From contig NC_061514.1 in the NCBI RefSeq assembly GCF_022539505.1, positions 327,467,090 to 327,531,089 on the forward strand: a stretch of 64,000 nucleotides of DNA, in the 5' to 3' direction. Both the position numbers and the translations under genes were made by a program. Under the pieces are notes generated by a model that saw only the letters and a list, made by a program, of their open reading frames with translations, ran no database searches and was not told the DNA's origin. Every line of letters starts with the position of its first letter. Within the stretch, counting starts at the first letter, position 1. Of the stretch, positions 54,210 to 64,000 are shown one piece after another. Source of the DNA: Lolium rigidum (taxonomy: Eukaryota > Streptophyta > Magnoliopsida > Poales > Poaceae).

Positions 54210-55640
54210 GTAGCCCCCGAGATTTTGCTTGAATCATAGAGTCAAGGAAAATCTCCACTGTTTATTTTTATTCAAAAGCTCTAACTTTTATACTTCTTCT
54301 CATAAAATTCTATATTGTACAGGGATATTGGTAGTTGGGGCTAGTTCATCTGACGGATCAGGTACTAGTTAACTGCTCTAGTGGCAATCCGCAAAAACCT
54401 ACTTCAAAATCACGTCCCCGGACATGATCTCGGGATACTGGTGTAAACTTCGACAGGTGCCGCTTAAGGTCTTACCATTCTGTCGAGTCCCAGGTAAATT
54501 TATCGATTACCTAACGCGTCCGTTAGGATTTTTCTTCGTATCTGTTGATACGGATAAAAGTAGCAGAGCGCAGTCTTCGGCGATGCCACGCCCAGCAGAA
54601 TAGATCTGGGGTCTTACCTTCGCAAATTTGCGGCATTCGGAAATTGATCGCAACTTTGGCGTTCTGAGAATATATTGTCGAGTGCTTTTCCGGCTGTTGG
54701 AATGGCACATTTTATCGAGTCAAATATGACTTATACTGCTCTCCCGATGGGAGTATATGTAGAGTTAATTATAACTCGAAATATACTCTCTTGCCGTTCT
54801 ATTTTTCCTTTGTTAATTTCATCGGGCACGCGAACAGGCGTTCCCGATGGGAGTAGCCCCCGAGGCTACAGCCAAGAACTTGTGCTTGGTTGTAGGCTCA
54901 ACATTTTAGTCCACCTTGTCGCTATATTGCCATTATCTTCCGATATTCTTTCCCTTCTTCTTTCTCTTTTTTTTTTTTTTTATCTATCTATCGGGTGCGC
55001 GAACAGCGCTCCCGATGGGAGTAGCCCCCGAGGCTACAGCCAAGAACTTGTGCTTGGTTGTAGGCTCCCACAATTTCTATTTTTGCCATAATCGAAACTT
55101 TACTTTTTTCGAAGTAGCCCCCGAGCATTTGGGCAAAAACTTGTTCTTGACCAAAGGCTCCCGAAGTATGCAAATCACTCATCATGTCGCCATTTTCTTT
55201 TTATTTTTCTTGTCGACATATTTTCCCTTGGCAAATTTTTCTTCAACTCTATCAATGGCCGAGTTTTTCCTGCCTTGTGGGTCCATCGTTTCCACCATGT
55301 TGACACGTCGTGTAAGTGGGGGACACACGTCCTCCGCTTTTCCTGGCGCACGTACGGTAACGCCTATCTCAGTAAAAATACTTTTTTGCCCTTGTAACCA
55401 GAAGATCGATTCTCACCACACGATTTCCTCATCCAACGGCTTTCGCGACCCTCAATCCTTATATAAACCTGTCTTCAACCTCCGTTCATCCCCTTGCTTG
55501 CGCCGCTCACCCGTTCCTCTTCGCAAAACTTTCTCCGCGCCCAACTCTCTCCGATTTCCCGCGCTTGCATACATTGCTCGTCCATTGCCGTTGATGCCAC
55601 CGCGCGCGCGCCGACTCGCCACGAAGACTCCGAATCCGCG
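54210..55640. other. Interior non-coding part of the gypsy element and antisense-gene promoter region
   Basis: Contains the repeats at 54839-55165 and TATATAAA at 55460-55467 (plus strand), 174 bp before the ATG of the antisense gene, a plausible TATA box. No coding region. Confidence 0.5.
54839..55165 (+). repeat. Direct repeats around GTAGCCCCCGAGGCTACAGC
   Basis: A 60-bp segment starting TTCCCGATGGGAGTAGCCCC occurs at 54841 and, nearly identical, at 55010 (period 169 bp), both with AAGAACTTGTGCTTGG. A third, diverged form (AGTAGCCCCCGAGCATTTGG, with ACTTGTTCTTGACC) lies at about 55113. The same GTAGCCCCCGAG word occurs beside the 3' LTR (54210). Confidence 0.85.
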
Positions 55641-58286
55641 ATGGCTGCTGAAGATCTTGAGTGGGAGAGATCTAAAATCTCCAATCAAGACGTCAATCCG
55701 ATGAAAAGGCTTGGCCTTATGAAGAAGGAAGACGCCATCCGCTTTCCCAGCCGAAGAAAGCTACCCCAACCCTCCAATGGAGTATCGGGTTAGTTTTGTT
55801 GATCATCTCATCCGTGGCCTCTCTCCCCCAATCCATGATTTCCTCCGCGGTCTTCTCTTTGTTTACGGGATTCAGCTTGCACCAACTGACTCCCAACTCG
55901 ATCCTTCATATTTCTATTTTTATCACTCTTTGTGAATGCTTCCTTGGAGTCGCTCCCAATTGGGCTCTTTGGAAGCGCATTTTCTGCCTTCGCCGCAATG
56001 GCGCGCACAACGCTACCTACAACATAGGTGGCGTAGTTATCTGTGTCCGAACCGATGTCGATTATTTCGACGTCAAATTTCCCGACTCTGTCCAAGGATG
56101 GCGCAAGAGGTGGCTCTATATACACGAAGAAAGCGCCAATTCCGTGGAACACAACATAGTTCCCTTCGACGGAAACGCGAAAATTCAACGCCGCCACTCC
56201 TGGGACGCCGAAGTTTCGAAGAAGAGAAGAAGGCGACGAAGCTCTCATGTCTCGTATTCATCAGCTCCAAAATACTCGAGGCAAAGAGTTATCTCGGTGT
56301 CCAAATCACAGCCTATTTTCTTAGAATTAGAGTGCAGCCTCTTCGGGCTCGCAAAAATCCCCTTTGGACATATTCTCGGTGCCAATGACGCCAATAGGCT
56401 CTCCGGAGATCTTTCCGTGAAGGACTTGGAGAAGCTTATTCGAAGAATTACCTCGCTGAGTAAGAAGGATCCTATTCCTTCCTCCTGTCGCGTGGCACCC
56501 TACAACTCCACCAATCCTCTTCCCGAGGTATTTTGTCTTCTCGAATTTTTATCTTGTTTCGAATTTTTCCTGCATCTCATTGTATTAATATCTCGCTATT
56601 TTTCCCTTTGTCGCTATTTTTTTTTATAGGATCACCCTACTATAGCTTCCCTTCCTCCTCTTCCTGAGGATGGAGAAGTCGAAGAAATGGGTATAGTTGC
56701 CGAAGATGCTCAAGGCTCTTCTGTTCCTGAAAGTGAAGTCGCGGGTTCTCACAAATCTGCGGCTTCTCATGAGAAAGAGGCTGAGTCCGAGGCCGGTGAA
56801 TCGACCGAATCCCTTCCTCCCGCTGTTTCTCCAAAGAACAAGAGGAAAAGGACCGAAGCCGAGGATTCCGGCATTTCTAAGGCTGAAGAAGTTGTTCCTT
56901 CTCATCCGAAGGCAGCTTATGATCCTTATGTTGAGTCCCTCATCAGCTCGTAAGTCAACTTTATCTCTCCTCCCCTTTTTATGTGCTCGAAAGATTTAAC
57001 TTGTCTTGCTTTTTGTACTGTCGATTGTTATTCACTAGTGATGAGGAAGAAGAAGTACCGAGCATCGACGTAGCTCCTCGGACCAGCACGTCACGTACTG
57101 TGCTTGTTTCAGACACGTTAGTTGAAGGAGATGAAACATCGCCTCCCCAACAAAACGTCGTCACCACTACTCCACCATCGAGCCCCCTTGTCCCTTCACC
57201 AAAAAGGGCAAGGGTTGAAATGATCGTTGAGCCTCCTCCTCAACCGACCAGCTATTCGCCGCCGCTCTTGGATGATGTAAGTTTATCGAGATCCATCTTT
57301 CCTCTTTTTTGCTTTTATGGAACCTTACTTTTTGTAATGTCGAAGTTTTTCCCCTTCTTTTCTTCTTCTTTGACAGCCTATGATCAAGGATCTTATCCGC
57401 ATCGGGTCCCAATTTATTGGGTACCGCGAGTATGCCGACAGAGCCGAAGGTAACGACTTTTATACTCGCTTTTTTTCCCCGGTTTTTTACTCATGCTGCT
57501 CTGTCGCTATTTTTGATCTTTCTTTTCGACATCTCAACAGAAAAACTTGCGGAGGCTAACCAACGTGCCGAGACACTTGCTCGAAAACTCGAGCAAAGTG
57601 AGACGGCTCGTAAGAAGGCTGAGCTTGCCGCTAGCGAAGCTAGAGCTGAAGCTGATGATGCTAAAGCAAAGGCCGCTAGTGTCGAAGAATTGCAACAAAG
57701 GCTCAAAGATGCTGAATCTGCCTTACACGAGCAGAAATCTGCACAGGCTGCACGTGAGCAAGGGGTCATCAAGCGCTTGAAGTCGCAATGTCGACGTACG
57801 CTGAGTAATATCCTCAATTTCTTCTATTTTGTTGCATTTCCTGTGTCTTGGTTTTCGACTAATATGTTGTCTCGTGTGTCAGCCCAAACAGGCCAAGATT
57901 ATGATCTGGAGAATCCCGTCAATGACCCTCTCCTTGACGCACTTTCTCTTTTGGAGCTCCATGGACGCGAAATTCGTGAAGGCGTGGCCAATGCTAGTGG
58001 GGCTTTGTCGGCGTTGTTCCCCTACTTCTTCCCGAAGAAAGAGGAACCTTCGACTTTACTTGATCTTGCCAAGCTTTTCAATACATCAGAAGATCTTGGG
58101 CTGAAGATGCGCCATGAGAATATGAAGGTGGCTGTTGAAAATACTGTTGCTCGGTTGCCGACAGCCGCGGACTCTCGACCGGACGAAGGTTGGCGACACC
58201 GATCGGATAGAGCAATCGAGGTGGAAGTCACCGATGAAGGCGGCCAAGCCCAATACGAAGAAAATCTTGGCGTATCTCGGGATTAA
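55641..58286 (+). pseudogene. Antisense spliced gene in gypsy element, Transposase_28-type (PF04195) N-terminus
   Basis: The N-terminal part starts MAAEDLEWERSKISNQDVNP. Across two frames it gives FLRGLLFVYGIQL and TPNSILHISIFITLCECFLG, then WALWKRIFCLR, the signature of the family called putative gypsy-type transposon protein. GT-AG introns are visible at about 56529-56630, 56950-57038, 57277-57376, 57450-57540 and 57796-57882. The exon at 57541-57795 is a long coiled coil (EKLAEANQRAETLARKLEQS). The C-terminal exon has NPVNDPLLDALSLLELHGRE. Two frame slips in the first exon make this copy defective. It lies between pol and the 3' LTR on the strand opposite to pol. Known in Tat-lineage elements as an additional antisense reading frame; role unknown. 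Confidence 0.7.
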
Positions 58287-59505
58287 GCCAACTTCGACTC
58301 CCAGCCTCCTCGAGGCCGGAGGTCTAGTGGCATGCCTTCTTGTTTCCTTTTCCGTTTCTTTTGGTCTTGTCGCCATTTTAGCTTTGGCGACAATTACTCA
58401 CTTAATCTTCCCGGAGAACTTTCTTTTGTAATACCCATGTAAATATTCTAGCAAGTAAATGAAATTTTCCTTCGTGCTTTTCATTGATCCCGGGCCTTTC
58501 TTTTCCAGCTAATATTTGATAACTACTCGACTCCTCCTTGCTCGCCGCTGCTTCACCCGCATCTTCCTTCTCGAAGAAAATATTAATCGACCCTAGTCTC
58601 CTCAAGAGTTCATCAAGCGGGCATTTGTCGGAAGATTTACAAGAACTTCGACAACAACTTCGGCCTATGAAGAAACAAACTTTGGCCATGATGGAGCAAT
58701 CTCGAAAAGCCTCCGAAGGAGAAAAACTTGCTCTTCATCAAGCCGAAGAAGCCGTGGCTGCTAGGGATGCTCGCTGTATCTGGAAGCAAAAGGAGCCACA
58801 ACCCGAGAAAATAGTATGCTTGAGCTGATGCTAGAGGCTAGCACGGATATGCTAGGTACGTTTTTGCCTTCTTTTGATGCCTCTTCTTTATCTTGCTCGT
58901 GCCTTTCTTCCAATTTCTTGCCCCGTTGCTTTTAACGGGCTCGGCTCTTGATTCTGCTGCCGAAGATCAGAGGGTAAATGAGAGAACAAATCTTCTTGTT
59001 AACCTCTCCCTTAATCATGGGTGTTTGTTCCGGGCCACTCCTGAACGAACCCAACAAATTGTTAGGTTCCAAGATCGTGCTTGCCAGGTGCGCGATTTTC
59101 TCAACTTTTGCACGTCGACATTAACCCTTGTCTATAGGAATCTGTTTCCGCGAAACGAGGTTCCGAAAACTCTTCCCGAATTATTGGAGGTATTCAGAGA
59201 TGCTCCTCGCATCCATAACTTTGTGCGGGCTCAACTCACTGGCTGGAGCGAGGTTTGCCATGATTATGATAAACATTTGTTACCCAAAGTTGGACTCGAC
59301 GAAGATTGTTGCTGGTTGCCCGGCCAAGAAAACGCGTCGAAAGAATGATATTGACTCAATCGATGCCATGGTAGCTCCTGTGGCCGAGTCGATGATAGAT
59401 GAACTTCTTCGGATGGACTCCGAATTCTTTACCAAAGGTTCTTATGCTGAACACAAAACAACCAGGGGTTTATCGGTAGATACTATCTTGGGATTTCATT
59501 GACTT
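58287..59505 (+). pseudogene. Possible further exons of the antisense gene
   Basis: Open segments at 58538-58828 (coiled coil, LSEDLQELRQQLRPMKKQ), 58893-59348 (NLLVNLSLNHGCLF, FLNFCTSTLTLVYRNLFP, LPELLEVFRDAPRIHNFV) and 59350-59502 (DSIDAMVAPVAESMIDELLR). They share strand and style with the gene before, but a stop and about 250 bp of AT-rich sequence intervene. They may be a second, partly duplicated C-terminal half or a continuation after a mutated junction. Confidence 0.45.
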
Positions 59506-60062
59506 GTATCATGTTAGAAATCTTGTAGCTCATATTTCCGAAGGAACTCGTTGTATGTTGCTGAGGTCCTCTATGTTGTTGAAGCCCCCAGCCCGAAGAT
59601 TGCACTATTTTTCCTTCCTTGAAATCTATTTTTCCTGAATAAGACATATTTGTTTGTCCTTTCGGCAGATTGCCCGTTTTTGAATATCGTTGATGTCGAA
59701 GTTCTATATTTGCATGGCGAGGTTTTTAAACCAAGGCACTTATGTTTTTTGATGTGTGTACTATATTTATGATTGCTGTCTCCCAATTTTTTTTATATTT
59801 GGCGAGGTATTAATGTACCAAGGCGAAATATTTCAGTGAATCTATATTGTATGTATTTTGGGGCTTGAGCGTTTGAGCCCCCGAGCGTGTCGAAAAATAA
59901 GAAGTATATCTTCACTATCTTTATTATATTGTAGCACCACGAGCCCGCCTCATTAAAAACCTTTCCCGGCCCCACTCGGTGCCCCGAAAAAGGAAAAGAG
60001 TGCGTCTGAAAACTCGTGGGCGTTTCAGTACATTGAAGTTTTACAAGGACTATATTTCGACT
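59506..60062. other. Spacer between antisense gene and pol end
   Basis: Nothing coding. Both genes converge here. TTGAGCCCCCGAGCGTGTCG at about 59872-59891 resembles the repeat word at 54839-55165. Confidence 0.45.
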
Positions 60063-61316
60063 CTAGGCGTAGAACCGCCTAAGTTGCGCCACGTTCCGGG
60101 GGTTTGGCTCCTCCACCCTCGTCTTCTTGTCCTTTATCCCGTATGCTCCTCCTCCGATTACTTCCGTGATGATGTAAGGGCCAAGCCATGGTGATTCGAG
60201 TTTTTCATGACTTTTTTGCGTGAGCCGAAGAACTAAGTCCCCCACTTGAAAAGACCTTGGCCGCAAACGTCGACCGTGGTAATTCTTCAAGTCCTGTTGA
60301 TATTTGGTTACGCGAGATAGTACTTCGTCTCGAGCTTCGTCGAGTGCGTCTACATCGTCTTCCAATGCTCGTCTTTGAAGCTTCTTCATCATATGCCGTG
60401 ACTCTAGGGGAGTCGTGCTCTATTTCTATTGGAAGTACCGCCTCCGCGCCATGGACCGTAAAAACGGGGTTTCTTGTGTCGCCGTATTTGGTGTTGTTCG
60501 GATGCTCCACAAGACACTTGGTAATTCTTCGTGCCGTGTATGTCGAGCTTTTTCTAAAGGTCCCAACAGACGTTTCTTGATGCCATTGCAGATGATGCCA
60601 TTGGCTTTCTCGACTTGCCCATTGGTTTGAGGATGTGCAACTGACGCAAAATTCAGCTTGATACCCACTTCTTTGCAATAGTCTTTGAATTCATTGGATG
60701 TGAAGTTGCTGCCGTTGTCTGTGACGATGCTGTGGGGCACTCCAAACCTGAAGACGAGACCTTGTATGAATTTTACTGCAGATGCTCCGTCTGGTGAATT
60801 TATCGGCTTCGCTTCTATCCACTTTGTAAATTTGTCGACGGCTACTAGCATGTACTCCTTTCCTCCTGGCCATGATTTGTGTAACTTGCCCACCATATCG
60901 AGTCCCCATTGTGCAAAGGGCCACGACAAAGGTATTGGTGCTAGCTCGCTGCCGGAGAGTGAGGTTTTGCGGCGAACCTTTGACACGCATCGCAAGTTCG
61001 TACTATGTCCTTAGCATCCTCAATTGCTCGTTAACCGAGAGAATCCTGCCCGAAAAACCTTAGCCGCGATAGCTCGACTACTTGCGTGGTGGCCACATAT
61101 TCCTTCGTGTACATCCTTCAGAATTATTCTTCCTTCTTCAGGTGTGACGCACCTTTGCAAGACGCCTGAGATACTTCTCTTATATAATTCTCCCTTAACC
61201 ACAGTGAAAGCTTTGGAGCGTCGAATTACTCGCCTTGCCTCAACTGGATCGTCGGGTATTTCTTTCTTGAGTATATATGATATGTATGGCTGCATCCATG
61301 GTATCTGTATTACCAT
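60063..61316 (-). pseudogene. Ty3/gypsy integrase
   Basis: Read on the minus strand: the HHCC zinc region (61020-61316; VHEGICGHHASSRAIAAKVF, where the two Cys of the motif lie in the decayed boundary). Then comes the catalytic core (60426-60995; GLDMVGKL carrying the first Asp, IVTDNGSNFTSNEF the second, NGQVEKANG the Glu helix). The C-terminal GPF/Y-like domain follows (60063-60392; SFQVGDLVLRL, LGPYIITEVI, NVAQLRRFYA). Frame changes separate the blocks. The order RT, RNase H, integrase fits Ty3/gypsy. Confidence 0.85.
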
Positions 61317-61602
61317 GACCAGGTCTTGCTCTTCTTCTGCTTCCTCTTGCTTCTCCTCCGTAGCCCCCGAGGGTTTCTTCTCCTTCTTTTTTGATTTTGT
61401 CGACTCGGTGGATCTCTCTCGTTATCTCTTCCCAAAATACACCCGGCGGGACCGCAAGGCACTCGCGACCCGATGTTTGCCGTAACGTCGGCTTCGTCGT
61501 TGCTCAATCTACTAATATGATTTACTTCGCATCCATCGAACAACTTCTCGAGCTCATTGTACACCTCCTTGTATGCCATCATGCTCGTCATTGATCGCGT
61601 CA

Positions 61603-61886
61603 CATTGGTTCATAACTTGCTGAGCTACCAACCGTGAATCGCCAAAGATTTTTAATCGAGTTGCTCCGCAGCTTTCGCCATCTTCATCCCGTGTATGAGA
61701 GCCTCATATTCTCGCTTCATTGTTAGACGCGTTAGGGAACGTCATCCGAAGGATGTACTTCAGCTTGTCGCCTTCGGGTGATATGAGTACTACTCCTGCG
61801 CCAGCCCCTTCTAGTCTCTTGGACCCATCAAAATTCATAGTCCAGGTTCTCGATAAATCTGGGGGTCCTGTATTTTGCAACTCCAT
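61603..61886 (-). pseudogene. Second (archaeal-type) RNase H domain
   Basis: WTMNFDGSKRLEGAGAGVVL, then ISPEGDKLKY and ASNNEARI, is an additional RNase H located between the Ty3 RNase H and integrase. Presence of a second RNase H (aRH) at this place is the hallmark of the Tat/Retand lineage. A stop follows EARI; remains of the domain continue at about 61310-61603 in other frames (LEKLFDGCEVNHISRLSNDE). Confidence 0.72.
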
Positions 61887-62433
61887 CCACTCGCGATGAA
61901 GTCCGGTAGTATTTGCGATTTTATTGCTTTTCTTTTTTCATACGTGATGTCCCGAGGGGAAAGTTCTATTCCCCAAAGGGAGACACGACCCGTAGCTTCC
62001 GGGTTGTTCAGGTATATTTGATAAAGGAGCTTCATTGACCACTATGATCGGGTGTGCCGAAAAATAGTGGCGCAATTTTCGTGCTCGTCGTGAACACTCC
62101 ATATGCTAGTTTTTGGTACCGAGGGTACCTTTGTTTTGAGGGAGACAAGACTTCGCTCACGAAGTATACCGGTCGCCGTACTCCATGGATTTTCCCTTCT
62201 TCTTCTCTTTCGACAACTAACACCGTGCTAACCACTTGGGGTGTGGCTGCAATATACGGCAGGAGAGGTTCCTTTTCCTTTGGAGCCACCGGGATTGGTG
62301 GTGTCGATATTTTTCGCTTCGGATCCTCGAAAGCTCTATCGGCTTCTTCGTTCCACCGGAATTTATCTCCTTGTTTGATCAGCGCATAAAATGGTAACGC
62401 TTTTTCTCCTAACCCGGCGACGAATCTGCTCAA
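61887..62433 (-). pseudogene. Ty3/gypsy RNase H (RT-linked)
   Basis: 62032-62433 reads FRWNEEADRAFEDPKRKIST (connection to RT), then LPYIAATPQVVSTVLVVERE and RRPVYFVSEVLSPSKQRYPR, YQKLAYGV. These are RT_RNaseH-type landmarks. The following segment to about 61890 continues in another frame (GRVSLWGIELSPRDITYEKR). Inactive because of frame changes. Confidence 0.75.
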
Positions 62434-63433
62434 AGCCGCGACTCGCCCAGCTAGTCGCTCGTATTTCTTTCAACTTCGTTGGCTTCCTCATTGTTACTAT
62501 GGCTTGTATTTTGTCGGGATTTGCTTCCATCCCTCTTGCTGAAACTAGAAACCCCGTAAGTTCTCCCTGCTGGGACGCCAAAAGAACACTTCGTCGGGTT
62601 CGGCTTGAGGCAGAATTTGTCGAGGTTGTCAAAAGTTTCTTTGAGATCCTCGATCAGCGTTGTCCCCTTTTTTGATGTTATGACGACATCATCAATGTAC
62701 ACTTGCACGTTTTTCCCGATCCGTGTTGCTAAACACTTCGCATCATCCTCCGATATGTTGCTCCCGCATTTTTTAGACCAAAGGGCATTGTCTTGTAACA
62801 AAACACGCCGTAAGGTGTAATAAACGCTGTTTTGGCTTCATCCTCTTCTTTTAATCTGATCTGGTTATAACCAGAGTATGCATCCAAAAAGGAAAGACGT
62901 TCACAACCTGCCGTGGAGTCGATGATTTGATCGATCCTTGGGAGGGGAAAGTGATCCTTAGGGCAATGTTTGTTGAGACACGTGAAGTCGACGCACATGC
63001 GAAGGACTGTCGTGTTTTTCTTTGGTACCATCACTGGGTTAGCTACCCATGTGGCTTCTGTAGATATCTCTCTGATAAAACCAGCTTCCTCTAGTCGATT
63101 TATTTCTGATAGCATGGATTTGCGGTTTTGTTCCGAAAAACGCCGCAAAGGTTGTCTGATTGGTTTCGCTGTTGGATCCAAATTTAGGTGGTGCTCGGCA
63201 AGTTCCCTGGGTACTCCTGGCATGTCAGCTGGACACCATGCGAAGATTTTCCAGCTTCTCACGGAGGAACTCGACGAGCGCGCTTTCCTATGCGATATCC
63301 ATGTTGTTTGCAATGGATGTCGTCTTTTTGGATCCGTCGGGTGAATCTCGCACCTCCTTAGAATTTTTCTCCGTGTTGAAAGTTGATTCTTTGTTTGGCC
63401 TTCCAACGTCCGGCGCACGTCGTAATCGGTCAT
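62434..63433 (-). pseudogene. Ty3/gypsy reverse transcriptase
   Basis: On the minus strand: INRLEEAGFIREISTEATWV and VMVPKKNTTVLRMCVDFTCL (fingers), then LSFLDAYSGYNQIRL with the first catalytic Asp, and YGVFCYKTMPFGLKNAGATY. After a frame change comes VQVYIDDVVITSKKGTTLIE with the YIDD catalytic box, and LKPNPTKCSFGVPAG. The frame break lies between AGATY and VQVYIDD. Confidence 0.85.
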
Positions 63434-63976
63434 GCTTTTCTACGCCAGGTATTCAGCTTGCATCCCGAAGGTTTCGATAACCGATGGAAATCCTTGTCGC
63501 ACTTATCAGCTAAGGCGAAACTCCCTTTGACCGTGATTGGTCCTTTGGGTCCAGGCAATCTCCACAACAGGTATGTATAATGTGGTACTGCCATAAATCT
63601 AGCATATGCCGGTCGTCCCAACAGAGCGTGGTATTGCGATGGAAAATCCACGACTTCAAACTCCAGCTTCTCGATTCTATAATTCTCTCGGGTCCCAAAC
63701 TGGACCGTCGAGGTTGATCTTCCCCAATGGGTAACTTGGTTTTTCCGGTGTGATGCCGTGGAACCTTGTGTCCGTTGGCTTCGAGTTTGCTAAGGATATG
63801 TTCATTTTCCTCAATGTATCCGCATACATAAGGTTTAAGCTGCTGCCACCATCTATGAATACTCGAGAAACATCAAAACCCGCAATAACCGCCGGCGAAT
63901 AAGTGCCGACCGCCCCGGTCGAGGAACTTGCCGCGGATGATCCGCTATTGTGAAGCCGATGTCTTGCCCCGACCAA
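63434..63976 (-). pseudogene. Ty3/gypsy protease region
   Basis: RVFIDGGSSLNLMYADTLRK carries the aspartic protease site in the DGG form typical of this lineage. FHGITPEKPSYPLGKINLD follows, then ALLGRPAYARFMAVPHYTYL (second protease half, LLGRP). Gag and the 5' LTR lie beyond the right edge of the window. Confidence 0.75.
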
Positions 63977-64000
63977 TTAAGGTATTCAACTCGTTGGTGG

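Overview
The window is nuclear DNA of a large grass genome, most likely a Pooideae/Triticeae relative of wheat, barley, rye or oat. The basis is GC-rich plant genes with GT-AG introns, small low-copy genes buried in nested retrotransposons, and LTR element types that I associate with Triticeae. The species call is inference. Much of the sequence is mobile DNA: LINE, Ty1/copia, Ty3/gypsy, solo LTRs and TIR elements. Nothing here is bacterial, organellar or CRISPR-like.

Layout. 1-2.1 kb: a LINE 3' end and unassigned DNA. 2.1-5.45 kb: a TIR element (PIF/Harbinger-like by its 3-bp target duplication) whose internal gene is split by a solo LTR with a perfect duplication. 4.86-15.03 kb: a 5.07-kb direct tandem duplication carrying an F-box/DUF295 gene, a relic of an ABCC-transporter exon, and the 3' end of a convergent three-exon gene. 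14.7-18.1 kb: the complete three-exon gene (copy A). 18.7-24.7 kb: a copia relic invaded by a solo LTR and by an LTR element with a tRNA-Asp primer site, then an LTR fragment with hairpins. 24,741-24,840 is a 100-N gap. 24.8-26.7 kb: copy B of the three-exon gene. 27.6-38.3 kb: a copia relic interrupted by a full-length 6.7-kb LTR element with two 1602-bp LTRs. 39.1-45.8 kb: an inverted version of the gene cluster (three-exon gene copy C on +, F-box copy 3 on -, with an ABCC relic between). 46.7-47.9 kb: a second TIR element. 48-50 kb: AT-rich repeat DNA. 50.3-53.8 kb: 5' part of a SIRE/Maximus-like copia element. 53.8-64 kb: a minus-strand Ty3/gypsy Tat/Retand-type element, incomplete at the window edge, with a spliced gene on the opposite strand.

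The non-transposon content is one small gene neighbourhood amplified locally: F-box/DUF295 gene, ABCC exon relic, and a convergent three-exon gene for a basic, proline-rich protein with two conserved Cys/His clusters that look like zinc sites. The three-exon family, which I do not recognise, is the most interesting candidate for something undescribed. Its three exons, all phase-0 junctions, and the spacing of its Cys/His ligands are kept in diverged copies. I see no evidence that the cluster members act together biochemically; the linkage may simply be inherited by segmental duplication.
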